DNA from: Limnephilus marmoratus
Taxonomy: Eukaryota > Arthropoda > Insecta > Trichoptera > Limnephilidae
Assembly (NCBI GenBank): GCA_917880885.1
Contig: OU862928.1
Coordinates: forward strand, 41,838,962-41,902,961
Direction: 5' to 3'
Length of the DNA stretch: 64,000 nt
Below the pieces are notes generated by a model. It had not been told where the DNA came from. It ran no database searches and was given only the letters and a program-made list of their open reading frames with translations. The position numbers were made by a program, and so were the translations under genes. Below are positions 20,895-32,347 of the stretch, one piece after another. Every line of letters starts with the position of its first letter. The first letter of the stretch is position 1.

Positions 20895-21300
20895 CACCGT
20901 TTGTCACAATTTCGACTGTTGACATTCAGTGTGTAAGAAATAGGGGCAGAATTGTAGGTTTAGGAACAAAAGCAAAACAATCAGCGCATTGACATTTGAC
21001 GGTTTTGAATTTTTGAAATTCACTCACTATTCAATATTATACTTATCACAACATTGCTGCAGCTCTTTCAAAATATGTGAATTCGTTCCATACAAAATGT
21101 ATGAAGAAAATATTTTTTTTTCATAACTTTTCTTTACGTGAAGTTTTCCGATATTTTAAAAGCTATTCTGCTATTCGGGGTAGAGACAAATTCAACAAAT
21201 CAAAGATCATAAACATTGGTCCAGCCGTTCCTGAGTTATAAATGGTGTAACTAACCCGACTTTGTTTTATATATTAATAAAGATATATAAAAATGTGCGA
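20895..21300. other. Unassigned, with a probable dispersed repeat
   Basis: 21200-21285 (CAGCCGTTCCTGAGTTATAA, GGTGTAACTAACCCGACTTT) looks like the end of a widespread insect repeat, but I cannot assign it. Confidence 0.35.
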
Positions 21301-22571
21301 TACTTTGATTTTTATTAGAACAAATGTCTTTATAACTTTTGCAGGTTATTCCCATCAATGTAATATATCATCTTCTTCTTCTTTTTTGGTGCTTACTACA
21401 GAGCCTTAAATTGAGGAAATAACAGTACAACACAATTATGGTTACCCTGAACCCGGGCAGGCAAATAGTAGGTGATTCTTGAATATCACAGATAAATATT
21501 TGGTATCGTTTTTATTACATTCATGGACACTTTCCATAAACAATTCAAACTACCAAAGTTATCTTCTAAGAACTACATTTATGATAAGGCATCACACCAG
21601 AGTAAATTCATTGATGTAATAAGGTATAGGGGTTAATTTTCAACTGTGGTTTTAGAAAGTTGCGATGCCAAATTTATAGAACATTCACGAAAATAAATAG
21701 TAAAGATGCTTGGATCACAGTTGATATAATATGTAGATTAAACCCTTTCGGACCAACCAAACACTAAAATTAATTAATATTTATTTACACAATTTATTAT
21801 AAATGGTGCAATAGATAGTCCTGATTTAACTAACCTCGTCGAATTTCATCTATCTATTTAAGATGACAATATACCCTAAAATATATTCAGAATCTTAACG
21901 ACGTAAGTAAAGAAACCGTATATACAAATTGCGACTCGCGACCCGTGCTCTGGACGAACCTACTGTCGAATTTGCCGTATCAAAGAAAAGAGGAAGAAGA
22001 TAAATAATGTGGGAATCTTAACGACGTAAGTGAAGAAAGCGTGTAAACAAATATACGCCGCGGCACGGCGTATTGCACGAACGTACGGTCGAATTCACCC
22101 TAGCAGGCCTGGAGATTCGACCTTTCTGTAGCGTTGATTTTAATTAATTCTGAAGAACGTGCTACAAATATTAAAAATGTAAACACATGTTGTCCTCCCG
22201 AAATTATTAATTCATCGTCTAGAAAAATAAAATCTGGTGCTTACCGCTAACTTTATAGTTGAAAATCGGGTTATATAGTTTTCAAATCGTTGTACGTAAA
22301 ATATATTAATGGTAAGGTACTGTTTTTATTAATCTAGTATATAAATAATTTGCATTTCTTATGCGGCATGGAAATAAAAAAGTTATTTTAGTTAAGGATT
22401 CGCCGGAAATTATTAAAATGTAAGTTTTGAGCGTACAAAAATTATTAGGATTGTGTACCGCCTTAACTGCACGGAAGGTTGGTACAAGAAAGCTATACTA
22501 TAAAATATTTTCAATCAATATTAATTTTATTTATACCTACTATAGAGCTTTGTATGTAATTGAATCTCTTT
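21301..22571. other. Unassigned stretch with one diverged tandem repeat
   Basis: No gene. 21891-22105 holds two diverged copies of a block starting AATCTTAACGACGTAAGT, about 123 bp apart. Confidence 0.45.
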
Positions 22572-22582
22572 GTGAGATTTCT

Positions 22583-23291
22583 AGACTTGTGAGAAATTTG
22601 GGCTAGAACTGAATATAAATAAGACAAAATACGTGCTCATAAGCAAAAATAACGCATTGGATGAACATCTTTATATTGCTGGAACAAAACTGGAGAAGGT
22701 ACAAAGTATTGTATACTTGGGCTGCAATGTAAATGATAGATGAGATCCTTCAGTTGAAATCAAATGCCGCATTGAGCAAGCTCGTGCAACCTTTATCCGC
22801 ATGAAAAAAATGTTCTGCAGTCATGATCTCAACCTTGGAATACGAATGCGAATGGTCAGATGCTACGTGTTTTCAATATTATTTTATGGAATGGAAGCAT
22901 GGACGCTTACTGAAGAATTAATTAGGCGACTCGAGGCATTCGAGATGTGGATCTATAGAAGAATACTTAAAATAAGCTGGATGGACAGGGTCACAAATGA
23001 AGATGTTATGGTTCGGATGAATAAAGAAAAGGAAGTAATTAAAACCATAAAAATCCGAAAACTTCAATATCTTGGACACGTGATGAGACATCCAGAGAAG
23101 TATGAGATCTTGCATCTCATAATGCAGGGAAAGATTGCCGGAAGACGGGGCCCTGGAAGAAGGAGAACCTCATGGCTGAAAAACCTGAGACAGTGGTTTG
23201 GCCAGTCTACCGTGGAGCTGTTCCGGGCCGCAGTAAACTAAGTCCGCATAGCCAACGTCCGTTGAACGGACAAGGCACAAGAAGAAGAAGA
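22583..23291 (+). pseudogene. LINE 3' end with target duplication
   Basis: Reads LGLELNINKTKYVLISKNN, VYLGCNVNDR, then a stop. From 22801 there is an open 146-codon stretch with RCYVFSILFYGMEAWTLTEE, LEAFEMWIYRRILKISWMDR, YLGHVMRHPEK, GKIAGRRGPGRRR and WFGQSTVELFRAA. This is the C-terminal end of an insect LINE endonuclease-reverse transcriptase. It ends in a (GAA)n tail. GTGAGATTTCT flanks both sides (22572-22582 and 23292-23302), an 11-bp target duplication, so this is a whole, strongly 5'-truncated insertion. Confidence 0.9.
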
Positions 23292-23302
23292 GTGAGATTT
23301 CT

Positions 23303-23399
23303 CAACCAAATGCCACAATTAACTATATTCCTACTCTTTTTTATTATTTCTTATTTAACTATGATTTTGAGACATGTGTTTATGGTATGTTTATACCGT
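23303..23399. other. Short spacer between two LINE insertions
   Basis: AT-rich, nothing recognised. Confidence 0.4.
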
Positions 23400-23776
23400 T
23401 GATATTAAATCTTCTTTGTGTGCCCTATGGTCCCCCCGACGCCGACGTTAGCGATCACTCTTGAAAATGTCTCTCTGTCTTGCGCTGCCCGGAATAGCTC
23501 CTCCACACTTCTAATGCCGGTTCACTATCGTATATTTCGCAGTCAAGACATTTGTCTCCTACCAGGCCCTCGGCAACCCTCTTTCTTGCCTTTCAATATT
23601 AAATGGAGCAAGTGATACTTCTCCCCTCGAAGTATGCGACCCAGATATGATTTTTATTAATGTAAGCAGTTCTCTATCTGCTCTAGCTCGCCTGAGAATT
23701 TCTGTGTTGGTGATCATGTCGGTTTATGGGACCTTGAGCATTCTCCGGTGAAGCCACATTTCAAAAGCCTCTAACG

Positions 23777-24433
23777 CAGTGGTTCCCAACCTTTTTCTGA
23801 CCTGGGACCACTTGTACGTTTATTTTTTCGACAGGGACCACCCCCCCCCCCCCCCCAGGACGGACCAATTTTTTATGAAGTCGAAATTGGTGTTTGTCAA
23901 CTTTAATAGGGGGGGGGGGGGGGGTGATGACACCACGTTATCCGCCCTATAACCACTGCTTATGGTCAGTGGCGCTAGCATGGGTGGCACCCGGGACGGA
24001 TTGCACAGCGGGAGGAGCGTAATGGAGGGGGCGGAATGGGATGGGATAGAGTAGGACGGGTTCTAGCAGAATATTTACCACAATGGAGGGGGTGGAATGG
24101 GATAGAGTGAGACGGGTTCTAGCAGAATATTTACCACAACGGAGGGGGCGGAATGGGATAAAGTGGGACGGGTTCTAGCAGAATATTTACCACAACGGAG
24201 TGGGTAGAACGGGGTAGGATCGGGTGGTACGTAATAGAATACCATAATGGCCACTGAACACAAGGTACAATAATGATAAACTGAATATTGACCCGATTTT
24301 TTGTATTCAGACTTCTCGACCAGGGACCGCCCGAGAGCTGGCTTGTTTATTGACCGGCGGTCCATCGCAGACCATCTTCTAGCCTCTCGCGGACCACTAA
24401 CGTGGTCCGCGGACCACTGGTTGGGAAACCCTG
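23777..24433. mobile_element. hAT-type element, 657 bp
   Basis: Starts CAGTGGTTCCCAACC and ends GGTTGGGAAACCCTG. The octamer CTCTAACG is repeated exactly at 23769-23776 and 24434-24441, and removing one copy rejoins the LINE. Contains poly(C)/poly(G) tracts and a 55-61-bp tandem repeat. No transposase; the 131-codon frame is repeat-derived. Confidence 0.92.
24021..24215. repeat. Tandem repeat inside hAT, about 57-bp unit
   Basis: Units start AATGGAGGGGG or AACGGAG at 24021, 24082, 24139 and 24194 and share GACGGGTTCTAGCAGAATAT. Periods are 61, 57 and 55 bp. Confidence 0.85.
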
Positions 24434-24490
24434 CTCTAACGTGTTCATGGTATTTACTTTCAAGGTCCATGTTTGTCCATGATATTAAAT

Positions 24491-25099
24491 AAATAAATTA
24501 ATATAATTGAATGTACATATATTTCAAATTTTTTTCCTAAAAATTTACGGTTTTCGTTTCCGATTTCTGGTATAGCTGGTAAGCGGTAATTTTTTGGAAT
24601 TTAGTAAGCAGTTCAGGCATTAGCGATTGTTGTATTTTAATGATAATTTCTTAAGGCATTTTTTAAATATTAGTTTTGAATGCATTTTTTCAATTTTTAT
24701 GTAATTTTTTTAAATTTTAAAAATGTTATATTTTATCATTTTACGTGAAAAACGCCCTCTAAGACCTAGTGCTCTTTTAACTGAAAGCAGCAATAACTTC
24801 TAAAGTATTGCAAAAAAAAGTCATCATAGGAAGACGCGCACGATAATCGTTATCAACCATCAAATTTGTTCTCAGTTTCACAACCAGTTTTAATTCGGGT
24901 CTGGAACAGTTTTAACGTGGGTTGTAACGTGTTTTATGACTGGTATGATGTAGGGGTCTTATTAATAAAGTGTTTTAAATTTTACACACTTGATTAACAA
25001 ACCTCAATGAAGGAGGTTCTTTAGCAGTTCTTTAATTTTTTAGAGTTCCTTTTATAACCTATTCAATTGTGTTATTATTCAATTTAAAAAAAATAAGTT
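24491..25099. other. Unassigned AT-rich stretch
   Basis: No gene or named repeat seen. Confidence 0.4.
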
Positions 25100-25640
25100 T
25101 TACTCTGCAATTCACCCCAATTGGTTCCCTATGTTTGGTAACTTAGCAGGGATGCCCGGGTTCATGTGGTGAGATTTGTTCAGGTACTGGCGGCAGATGC
25201 GTCTGCCCACCTGCTGTGTGGCGGGTCGGATCAAGAGAGATTGGTTAAGGGGGGCCTTTTGACCTTTCCAGCCGGGCTCACTCGACCCATCACCTTTCAC
25301 CACCATTGGAAGGATGGAGTCATTCGTCCGACGCTCCTGGACTCCTATATTATGTACATTAGGACGTGAAGTTTAAGCAATTTGGGAGGCGGTAATGGGT
25401 ACCGCCGCCCCGAGAACCTGTATTGGATAACCAACACCTCTGTCATAGGTCACTCCATGTGGTTCGCCACGTTTGGTGATTTAGCAGGGATGCTCGGGTT
25501 CATGTGGTGAGGTTTGTTTAAGTCTTGGAAGCGGATGACCAGGACACACTGAGCCCCAGATTTCTACCCACCCCTCTTTTTTTCCCAGAATTTACTATCC
25601 TTTCCTGCCTTAAAAAGACCCTCCACACAGCAAACCATTA
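25100..25640 (-). repeat. RepA, two adjoining partial copies
   Basis: 25105-25440 shows CCCTATGTTTGGTAACTTAG, GCCCGGGTTCATGTGGTGAG, CCAGCCGGGCTCACTCGACC and GGTACCGCCGCCCCGAGAAC. 25440-25640 repeats GTTTGGTGATTTAGCAGGGA and ends at AAAAAGACCCTCCACACAGC. These are the best-preserved central RepA sequences in the window. Confidence 0.7.
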
Positions 25641-26860
25641 GATTAATAGTGCTATCTTCTTCTTCACCGACATAGATAAAATTATTTCATTAAATAAATT
25701 GACACAAAATTCACATCAAAGAACATAAAAACTCCAAAAAAAAATCACCATAACAAAAGCAGCATTCAATAAAATCACACAATCATACTTTCGTTCAGGG
25801 ACGATTTTTTTGTTGACTTAATCCGCTTTCATTTTAAACTTCTTCACGTTCCACAATACATAAAAAGTAGTGGAAAATTCGTAGTAAATTCCGAAATATT
25901 ATGAGCGTCCGTTGCACTGACGGAGCATTGTTCCACTGCACCGTTTCCACAAAAAGAGCATTCCTAAGATAATAAACCTGTTGAAGCTAAGCAAAACAAT
26001 GACTTTGAAGCTGTCGTAAAAAACAATGAAAAATATTTTTCTTTCTGTAATTTTTTTTTAGTTTCGAAAACGGAAATCAGCAACTCCATCAAAACAAAAT
26101 GATTTACAATAATTGCAATTTTTTCTACCGGTTTCTTCAATAATCGCCAATTCACCCTGTGGCATCATTTGAGAATTGGAACTGTCGCATTCAAAACATC
26201 TTTCGAATTACAGCTTCAGATGCACTCGAAATGGACTGTAAATTCTCATACTAACAAACAAAACGAGACGTAACGGTGTTTTTTCTAGAATTGGTGATAG
26301 CGTGTAGGAAAAACAAGATATGCAAGAAAAAGGAATGACCAATCACTTATCACTGTATTCTGCGAAGGAGCACACGATACTGGCACTGCTGAAAACTAGA
26401 TGCATTCCAGGAGAAACCCTGAATTTTAGCTGAGCAGTGACCTCTGGCCAGTGTAATATTGTAAACATTTTTTTTTAATAAACGTTATTATACAGTATGT
26501 CAAGTTACAGGATGTTAAGTTAGTTAGTTATAGTAAGGCTGTTTAGTTTCAGGTTGCCTTCACATCATATTCATAATGTTTGTAAGTATATTATCACTTT
26601 GTTCTCTCAGCCATGTTTTTACTCTTGTTTTATATCTTTTTGTTTGATTTGGTAGAGCATTGTGTAGTTTCGTAGCACAAATTTAATATTTCTCTGTGCA
26701 CAAAAGATTTGTTGAAACTGGGAGTAACCAGTATATTTTGGCTTATTCCCCCGGATTAGTATTTATGTTGATTAGTAGAGAATTCAGATAATATTACTTT
26801 TTTAAATTAAATATTTTTGAATAAAATTTCTTTGCATTTTAGTCTTGAAAATTAATTAAA
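25641..26860. other. Unassigned stretch with possible LINE remnant
   Basis: 26395-26445 (CATTCCAGGAGAAACCCTGA) matches 36845-36890. 26600-26740 on the minus strand reads VLRNYTMLYQIKQKDIKQE, which could be a decayed LINE C-terminus, but support is weak. Confidence 0.35.
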
Positions 26861-27734
26861 TTAATTTATACATATATGTACATTTTTTTTCTATCCGAGG
26901 TTGGCTTTCATCAGGGCATGCTTCTACCTGCAGGCTGTACCTTCCTTGGATCTACTGCCCTTGTACCTACCAACTCCCAGAATTCCACAAAATATAATAT
27001 ATTACTCCATTACTATTTCATCAAAGTTGTATCACGGTCCACAAAAGAGTGGGAAGTGTGGAATTTTTCCGTGGAACAGGTTTCCCGCAAATAGCTCTGT
27101 CAACTATATACCAGTAGAACTGTAGAACTTTAGGTACGAGCTGCCATCACAAATGAAACGCGGAATTGAAAACACTGTTTTGTGGAAATTTGATCAATTT
27201 GCTTTATTTCATCTTTTGGCATTTATTGGAAAAAAGATTGTGGAAAGGGATTTTAAAATAAGCAATAAATTGCATCAATTTAATTTGTGCCATAAGGTGG
27301 GTGTTTTTGAGGTGGAAACTTCTTTAGCACCATTATTTGAAACTCGATGAAACGAAAAACAGCGACAATAAAAAGTGACAAACACATTCATCTATAGGAT
27401 TTAGCCTGCGTGAAAATGAGATATAATCGGTCTTTGTGCGGTACTTCGTTGCCTCACAATTCTTGTCTTTTTTCGTTTTCTGAAGGTTCCACTTCTACCG
27501 CGTGTGAACTGCATACTTGTAACTTTTTAAAATATACTTCACCCCACAAGAATGCCCCTATCTGCACGGTTTAACGGCAGGGCAACTATGTCGTGACCCG
27601 GTTGGGCAGCGATGTGAGTCGGATTAAGGGACGGGCTGTAGAAAGGAATTTGTTAATGCAGGTCTTAAAAAGGTCCGGAGGGGGAAAACTTGTTCATGCC
27701 TAAAAACTCCTGTCGTAGTTTATCTACTTGTTTA
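26861..27734. other. Unassigned stretch
   Basis: Contains open frames of 65-75 codons without recognisable motifs; no splice context that I can defend. Confidence 0.35.
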
Positions 27735-27835
27735 AGATACCACTCGACAGAACAGATGTTCTACCACAGCATAGCTTAACAGGAGGAATGGTGCTATTGA
27801 ATGAAGTTGCTAAAAGAGTGGATTTATTTAAATAA
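27735..27835 (+). pseudogene. LINE C-terminal remnant
   Basis: Reads DRTDVLPQHSLTGGMVLLNE then VAKRVDLFK and a stop, matching RTDVLARHSMTRGMALLNNA in the LINE at 35411-35892. Only about 100 bp survive. Confidence 0.65.
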
Positions 27836-28689
27836 CAAAAAAAAAAAATTTATATCCATCTTCCAAAATGTAACGATTTTAAAATATCTACGAAATCTTG
27901 TACTATAAATGGATAAATAAACTGTCGAAAAATAAATAAATAAAATTGCACATATAATATGTACTTCCTTGCAAAAAGTCACTGATAAACAGCTTTTTGT
28001 CTTAATTACTTATTGTTACAAGCGACAAAGGGACATTGCGAATATTAAAAAAGGTAAACTTTCGAAATCTCTGGACACGCTTCACAAGAATATTTTTTCA
28101 TAAAAAAACTTTTGATACACCTAAATTATGTACTATAAAAGACAATTATTTGAAGTCGGGCGATAGAAAATACTGCATTATTAAATTTAAAAAATGCACG
28201 TATGTAAAAAAACTAGCCTAGAAATCTTTTATTAATTCTATTTTATTTTCAGCATTCCGCTAAACTAACGCTTACCTAAAAGGCATGGATTACGTGGTAG
28301 TAACATCTCTTCTAGACCTTTGTTATGTTAAAGTATTAGAAATACCAACATAACCAAAAGACAGAAACTATTGTAAATGGCCGCCAACCCATACAACGAA
28401 AGCAAATTTCCATTTTACGGCATTGAAATTTTGAATGCAATATTTTCCATCGCCCGATTTCGAAAGTTTACCAAAATAATTACAGTACGTGATTTTTTAA
28501 GGATCTGCACTAGATTTAAATGTCCGGGTTAAATTTTCCCCACAGGAAAAACTAAACCCTTTCACACACTTTCCCAAATGATCATCTAGTCAATCCACGC
28601 TATGCAATTGCACTATATAAGTATTATAAATATAAAACAATACATGAACAACATGTCAACCTACCAGAGACCAAATGGGAAAATAATTC
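27836..28689. other. Unassigned AT-rich stretch
   Basis: Nothing named. Two blocks, 28050-28170 and 28445-28480, contain short inverted matches (GAAATCGGGCGATGG-like). Confidence 0.35.
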
Positions 28690-28979
28690 ACCGACTCCAG
28701 ATATTTTCATATCAGATGGTTCGGCTCGGTGGAATTCCTAATTGAACCTATAAATCCTACTGATCCCTCAATATAATATTTAAAAAATCTTTTGTAATCC
28801 TACTTGTATTTAAAATGATTGATTTTTCATTTTTGTATATAAATTCTTTGACAAATCTAATATGCCTAAATTTTGAAACACAGATCTAGGTATAATGCCA
28901 GTAGCCGAAATAACAAATGGTAATATTTTTATAGTCTGAGAATGCCAAATTCTTTTAATCTCATTTCCTAAATCTGTGT
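28690..28979 (-). pseudogene. LINE C-terminus, R2/R4-like
   Basis: Minus strand from the 5' junction at 28979 reads DLGNEIKRIWHSQTIKILPF, then VISATGIIPRSVFQNLGILD, then LSKNLYTKMKNQSF and a stop. After a one-base shift it reads NTSRITKDFLNIILRDQ. The pattern of EIxRxW, then PxVI(G/A)xxGxIP, then a final CRITRKxL-like block is known at the C-terminus of R2-superfamily (R4/Dong-like) LINEs and relatives. Severely 5'-truncated. Its first 29 bases are present again in inverted form (28980-29008). Confidence 0.65.
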
Positions 28980-29008
28980 ATTTAGGAAATGAGATTAAAA
29001 GAATTTGG
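28945..29008. repeat. Perfect 29-bp hairpin at a LINE 5' junction
   Basis: Arms 28945-28973 and 28980-29008 are exact reverse complements with a 6-nt loop CTGTGT. The left arm belongs to the LINE fragment; the right arm is its inverted copy beyond the truncation point. Confidence 0.95.
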
Positions 29009-29422
29009 TTAATTACATATTATTATTATTATAACGAAAAATAGAAATCATTGTAATACAACTTCTAATAAATATCACAAACGTCACAAATGGCAGTAGT
29101 ACCAAGTGTCAGAAAAAGGTCAAAAGTTGATCTCTTTCGTGAAAATAGACTCAATGAAAAGTGATTTAATAATGGATGGAGAATAAATTTTGGAGACGGA
29201 TTCGTTCTTGTCTGTGACCGGTTGATCTATGATCCCTTCAGGCTGTATGGCTGGGGGGGTGACGGGTTCACTTGGAGAAATCGACAAAGAAGTTTGTGAA
29301 GATGGATTAGGTACTATTCGTGTTTTTTTGTGATTCAACCGTTTCATTTTAGCATGTTTTGTGGTCATCTATATCTTCTATGTATATTTTATTTATTTTT
29401 TAAATTTTTATTTTATTTATTT
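29009..29422. other. Unassigned, includes an 82-codon minus frame
   Basis: The minus frame 29120-29368 starts MTTKHAKMKRLNHKKTRIVP and is rich in S, P, T and I. I do not recognise it. It lies upstream of, and in the same direction as, the LINE fragment, so it could be a first-ORF remnant, but nothing shows that. Confidence 0.3.
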
Positions 29423-30240
29423 CAACGCCCATAGGGCTTTTACATAGAATGTAGTACATTTTTTTTAATTACAGCGAAAAGAATAGGTTTACAAAATACA
29501 AGTAACAAAATATTTATTCATATGTAAAAGCCCCGATAAAGGGCGTTAATAAATAAATAAATATATGTTAAAAACAAAATATAGGTTACATAAAATATAA
29601 GTGTTAAAAGAAAAAAAAAAGGTTACATAAAATATAAGCGTTAACAAAATACAGGTAACATAAAATATAAGAAACAAAATATAGTCCATAAAATATAGGA
29701 GTTGAGATAAAGTAGGTAAGGTTAAAATTGTTGTTCACATTATTTTATGGGATAGGTAGAAATAAATAGTTGGCACATATGGCGTTTGAAGTTTGCTAAT
29801 TTCAAATTATTGTCAAATACATCCATATTCTTTAAGTATTTGTTACCAAGACTATGTAAACGTTGTATTGGAGAATGTAAATCATAGTTCGAATGAGATG
29901 TACGAATATAAAATGTCAATGTTTGTCTAGTTGTTCGTGTAGGTACATGTAGATTTATTAATTGCAGGAGTTCACAACTGTTTAATTTAGAGTTTAATAA
30001 TTTTAATAAAAAGGTTAGGTCGTTTATTTTTTGTCTGTTTTCTAATGTTGGAATATTTAAAGTATTCATTAGCGACGGGTAATTTATGTGCTCTAAAGGG
30101 ATGTTAAGTTTAAAATTTACAAAACGTAGAAATTTTCTTTGAATTCTTTCAAAAGATAGTATGAATATGAATTTTGTAGAAGGGCGACCAGACTATGGAG
30201 AAATACTCTATTAGGCTTCTAACAAGGGATGTGTATATAA
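29423..30240 (-). pseudogene. LINE reverse transcriptase C-terminus and tail
   Basis: Minus strand from 30215: VRSLIEYFSIVWSPFYKIHI, then after a slip RKFLRFVNFKLNIPLEHINY, then an open 109-codon part (29740-30069) with NIPTLENRQKINDLTFLLKL, NLHVPTRTTRQTLTFYIRTS and MDVFDNNLKLANFKRH. This is a Jockey/CR1-like C-terminus. The 3' region (29423-29735) has diverged A-rich repeats of ACATAAAATATAAG and an imperfect inverted pair AACGCCC...GGGCGTT. A second copy is at 56142-56530. Confidence 0.75.
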
Positions 30241-30450
30241 AGAATAGTTTGGGTGGGGCATCTGGGTTTGTTTTATAGAAAAATCTGATTTAATTTTGAG
30301 GTTGATGAAATCTTGCACATTTAACCTAAACAAGAGGAAGGTCACCGTCTACATGAGATTTCTAAAAAAGGACCCTCGTCCCCCTTTCCCACTCGTTAGA
30401 GCAGAATGTTGAAACTAAATTAATGAATTTTGCACACCTGACGTTCAACA
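30241..30450. other. Unassigned spacer
   Basis: Possibly more decayed LINE sequence; no readable frame. Confidence 0.35.
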
Positions 30451-30451
30451 T

Positions 30452-30835
30452 GTCCAGTGGTAAGGCTCTTGACTCGCACTCCGAAGGTCGCGGGATCGAA
30501 TCCCGGGGGGCAAATAAATTTTATTTGATTGATTTGTGTTATTACACAATTTATTCATTTAAAATAATATGTAGTATATTTGCGGCACGTTCCAGAGTGG
30601 AAGATACTCCCAGTAAGACCCCAATTCAGAATTGAAACGTTGCTTGAAATTGCTTCTGCCGTGTTTGGTGACCAGATCTGAATAGCCAGGTACTTCTCCA
30701 CCTTCCTCTTCCCTATCTCCTTCCCCTCCCCACTACCTTCAGCCTCACAACATTCCTCAATTGGGGATACCATAGTCCCACTGGCTCCAGATGGGAGCAG
30801 TTGGGAATGTTGTGCGGTATTAATGTAAAAAAAAA
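30452..30835 (+). mobile_element. tRNA-derived SINE, copy C
   Basis: Head with GTCCAGTGGTAAGGCTCTTG and box B GGATCGAATCCC, body as in copies A and B, ending in poly(A) at about 30826-30834. It has a deletion near 30615 relative to copy B and lacks the first bases of the head. Confidence 0.82.
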
Positions 30836-30926
30836 TGTATGGGGAAAACTAATGTTGTATACGTATAATTTTATAAATTTATACATTAATAATTTTTTAT
30901 ACATCTCTTCACATTATAAATTATAG

Positions 30927-31690
30927 TCCTCCGCCGCATTTCTCTGTCTGTCTGTCTGTTCGCAATAAACTTAAAAACTACTCAACGGATTTTCACGCGG
31001 TGTTCACCAATAGATAGAGTGATTCACGAGGAAGGTTTGGGTATATAATTTGTGAAGGTTTTGTGTAAATTCGTTGAAAATATATAAAGGAGAATGTCTG
31101 TATGTGGTGGACGAGCGGGCTGGCAAGCGGGCGGTCTGGATTTGATTTTTATGCAAATCTACAGTTTTATGCCGAGATTGAGATATGACACAAGCCATCG
31201 TATAACCTTATTCGTTTATTTACAAACTGTTTATAGAGATTTACTTGTTGTGTTTATTGAAACATTATTTAGACCTAAATTTAAGGTCTAAATAATGTTT
31301 CAAAAATAAAGGTATCTCTTATTAGTTCATCTCTATTATTGAAAATATTTAAAATCTACTGCACAAAAAAATAGTAATGCTACTATTTTTAGGGAGAATA
31401 CTTCGAACAACGAAATTAAAAATGGCGGCAATTGATCAGCTGATTGCCCGACCCTATGGTAACTTTTCAGGAGTAATGACGTCACACGATTCACCATACA
31501 TACGGTGGTTTTCGGAGAATCTTGAAAAATTAAAACTATGATAATTATTTTAACTATTAAAACTAACTCTTACTGACTGGCTTATATTGAACCACTTAAT
31601 ATTACACAAAGATCGAGATGAAGGTCACTGTCTACATTTGATTTCGAAAACTCCGTGTAAAGCCCGGGCATCGCCGGGGACTTCAGCTAG
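30927..31690 (+). mobile_element. Helitron-like element, about 764 bp
   Basis: The 3' end has the hairpin CCCGGGCATCGCCGGG followed by ACTTCAGCTAG and then T, the textbook Helitron terminus. The 5' part starts near TCCTCCGCCGCATTTCTC with TCTGTCTGTC repeats and AAAACTACTCAACGGATTTT, also seen in reverse in the element at 60035-60294. No Rep/helicase gene. The 5' end is tentative. Confidence 0.65.
31258..31302. repeat. Perfect 19-bp hairpin
   Basis: Arms 31258-31276 and 31284-31302 are exact complements around AAATTTA. It lies within the Helitron-like element. Confidence 0.9.
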
Positions 31691-31974
31691 TTAATTATAA
31701 TAAAATCATTTTTCAAATCAAATCACTTTTTCATCATCATTCGGGTCACGTAGTGCTACATATGATTACATGACAGTTGATCCCCTGACAGTTGGCATAC
31801 TTATATTGAGTTGGTTTAGGGAAAAAATGGTATAGGTACCTACTTACACATAACATAACTAAGTGTTCTCGAAGGGGTGTGCGGAGAGGATATATCGCCG
31901 AATAACTACAGAATAAAACATATTTTCATTCAAATGCTTCCAGGATAAAACTACAAGGATATATGTAGTATGTT
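31691..31974. other. Unassigned spacer
   Basis: Nothing recognised. Confidence 0.35.
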
Positions 31975-31983
31975 CCAGCGTGT

Positions 31984-32338
31984 CTCTCTCTCTCTGGTTT
32001 CAATCGTGGGATTGGTTTGCAGCAATTTCATCTATACGTTTCTTCCGCTCTTCCCTGTCTTGTGCGGCTCTTTTGAAGTCTGCATATGATGAGCAGCGCA
32101 CGTCCACCAGCAGGTCCTCCAGGTACTCTCGGCGTGGGCGTCCCTTAGCGTTTGTCCCCTCGGTCATACCCTCCATTATGGCATGCAAGAGGCCTTCTTG
32201 TCTTATTACATGGCCGATCCATCTTGCGTGCCTTTCGGACAAGATCCTGAGCAGGTGCCTTCCTCCTTCGATTCTTTGGAGAACCTCCTCATTTGTGATG
32301 TGGTCTCTCCAGGAAATTCCTAATAGTCTTCTATAGGA
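31984..32338 (-). pseudogene. LINE 3' end with target duplication
   Basis: Minus-strand C-terminus (SERHARWIGHVIRQEGLLHA, GRPRREYLEDLLVDVRC, AAQDREERKKRIDEIAANQS) of the LINE family fully seen at 38955-39805. The 3' tail is (GA)n. CCAGCGTGT flanks both sides (31975-31983, 32339-32347). Strongly 5'-truncated but with little frame damage. Confidence 0.9.
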
Positions 32339-32347
32339 CCAGCGTGT

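Larger units (their letters stand above)
23411..24479 (-). pseudogene. LINE 3' end with target duplication, split by a hAT element
   Basis: Minus-strand LINE of the family at 22583-23291, with its (GAA)n-type tail at 23411 (TTCTTTGTG). Readable pieces include MITNTEILRRARADRELLTL and EAFEMWLHRRML, broken by stops. TGATATTAAAT stands on both sides (23400-23410 and 24480-24490), an 11-bp target duplication. A 657-bp hAT element divides it at 23777-24433, so about 400 bp is LINE. Confidence 0.87.

Noticed and set aside
24075..24470. 131-codon minus frame
   Set aside because: It crosses the tandem repeat and the end of a hAT element.
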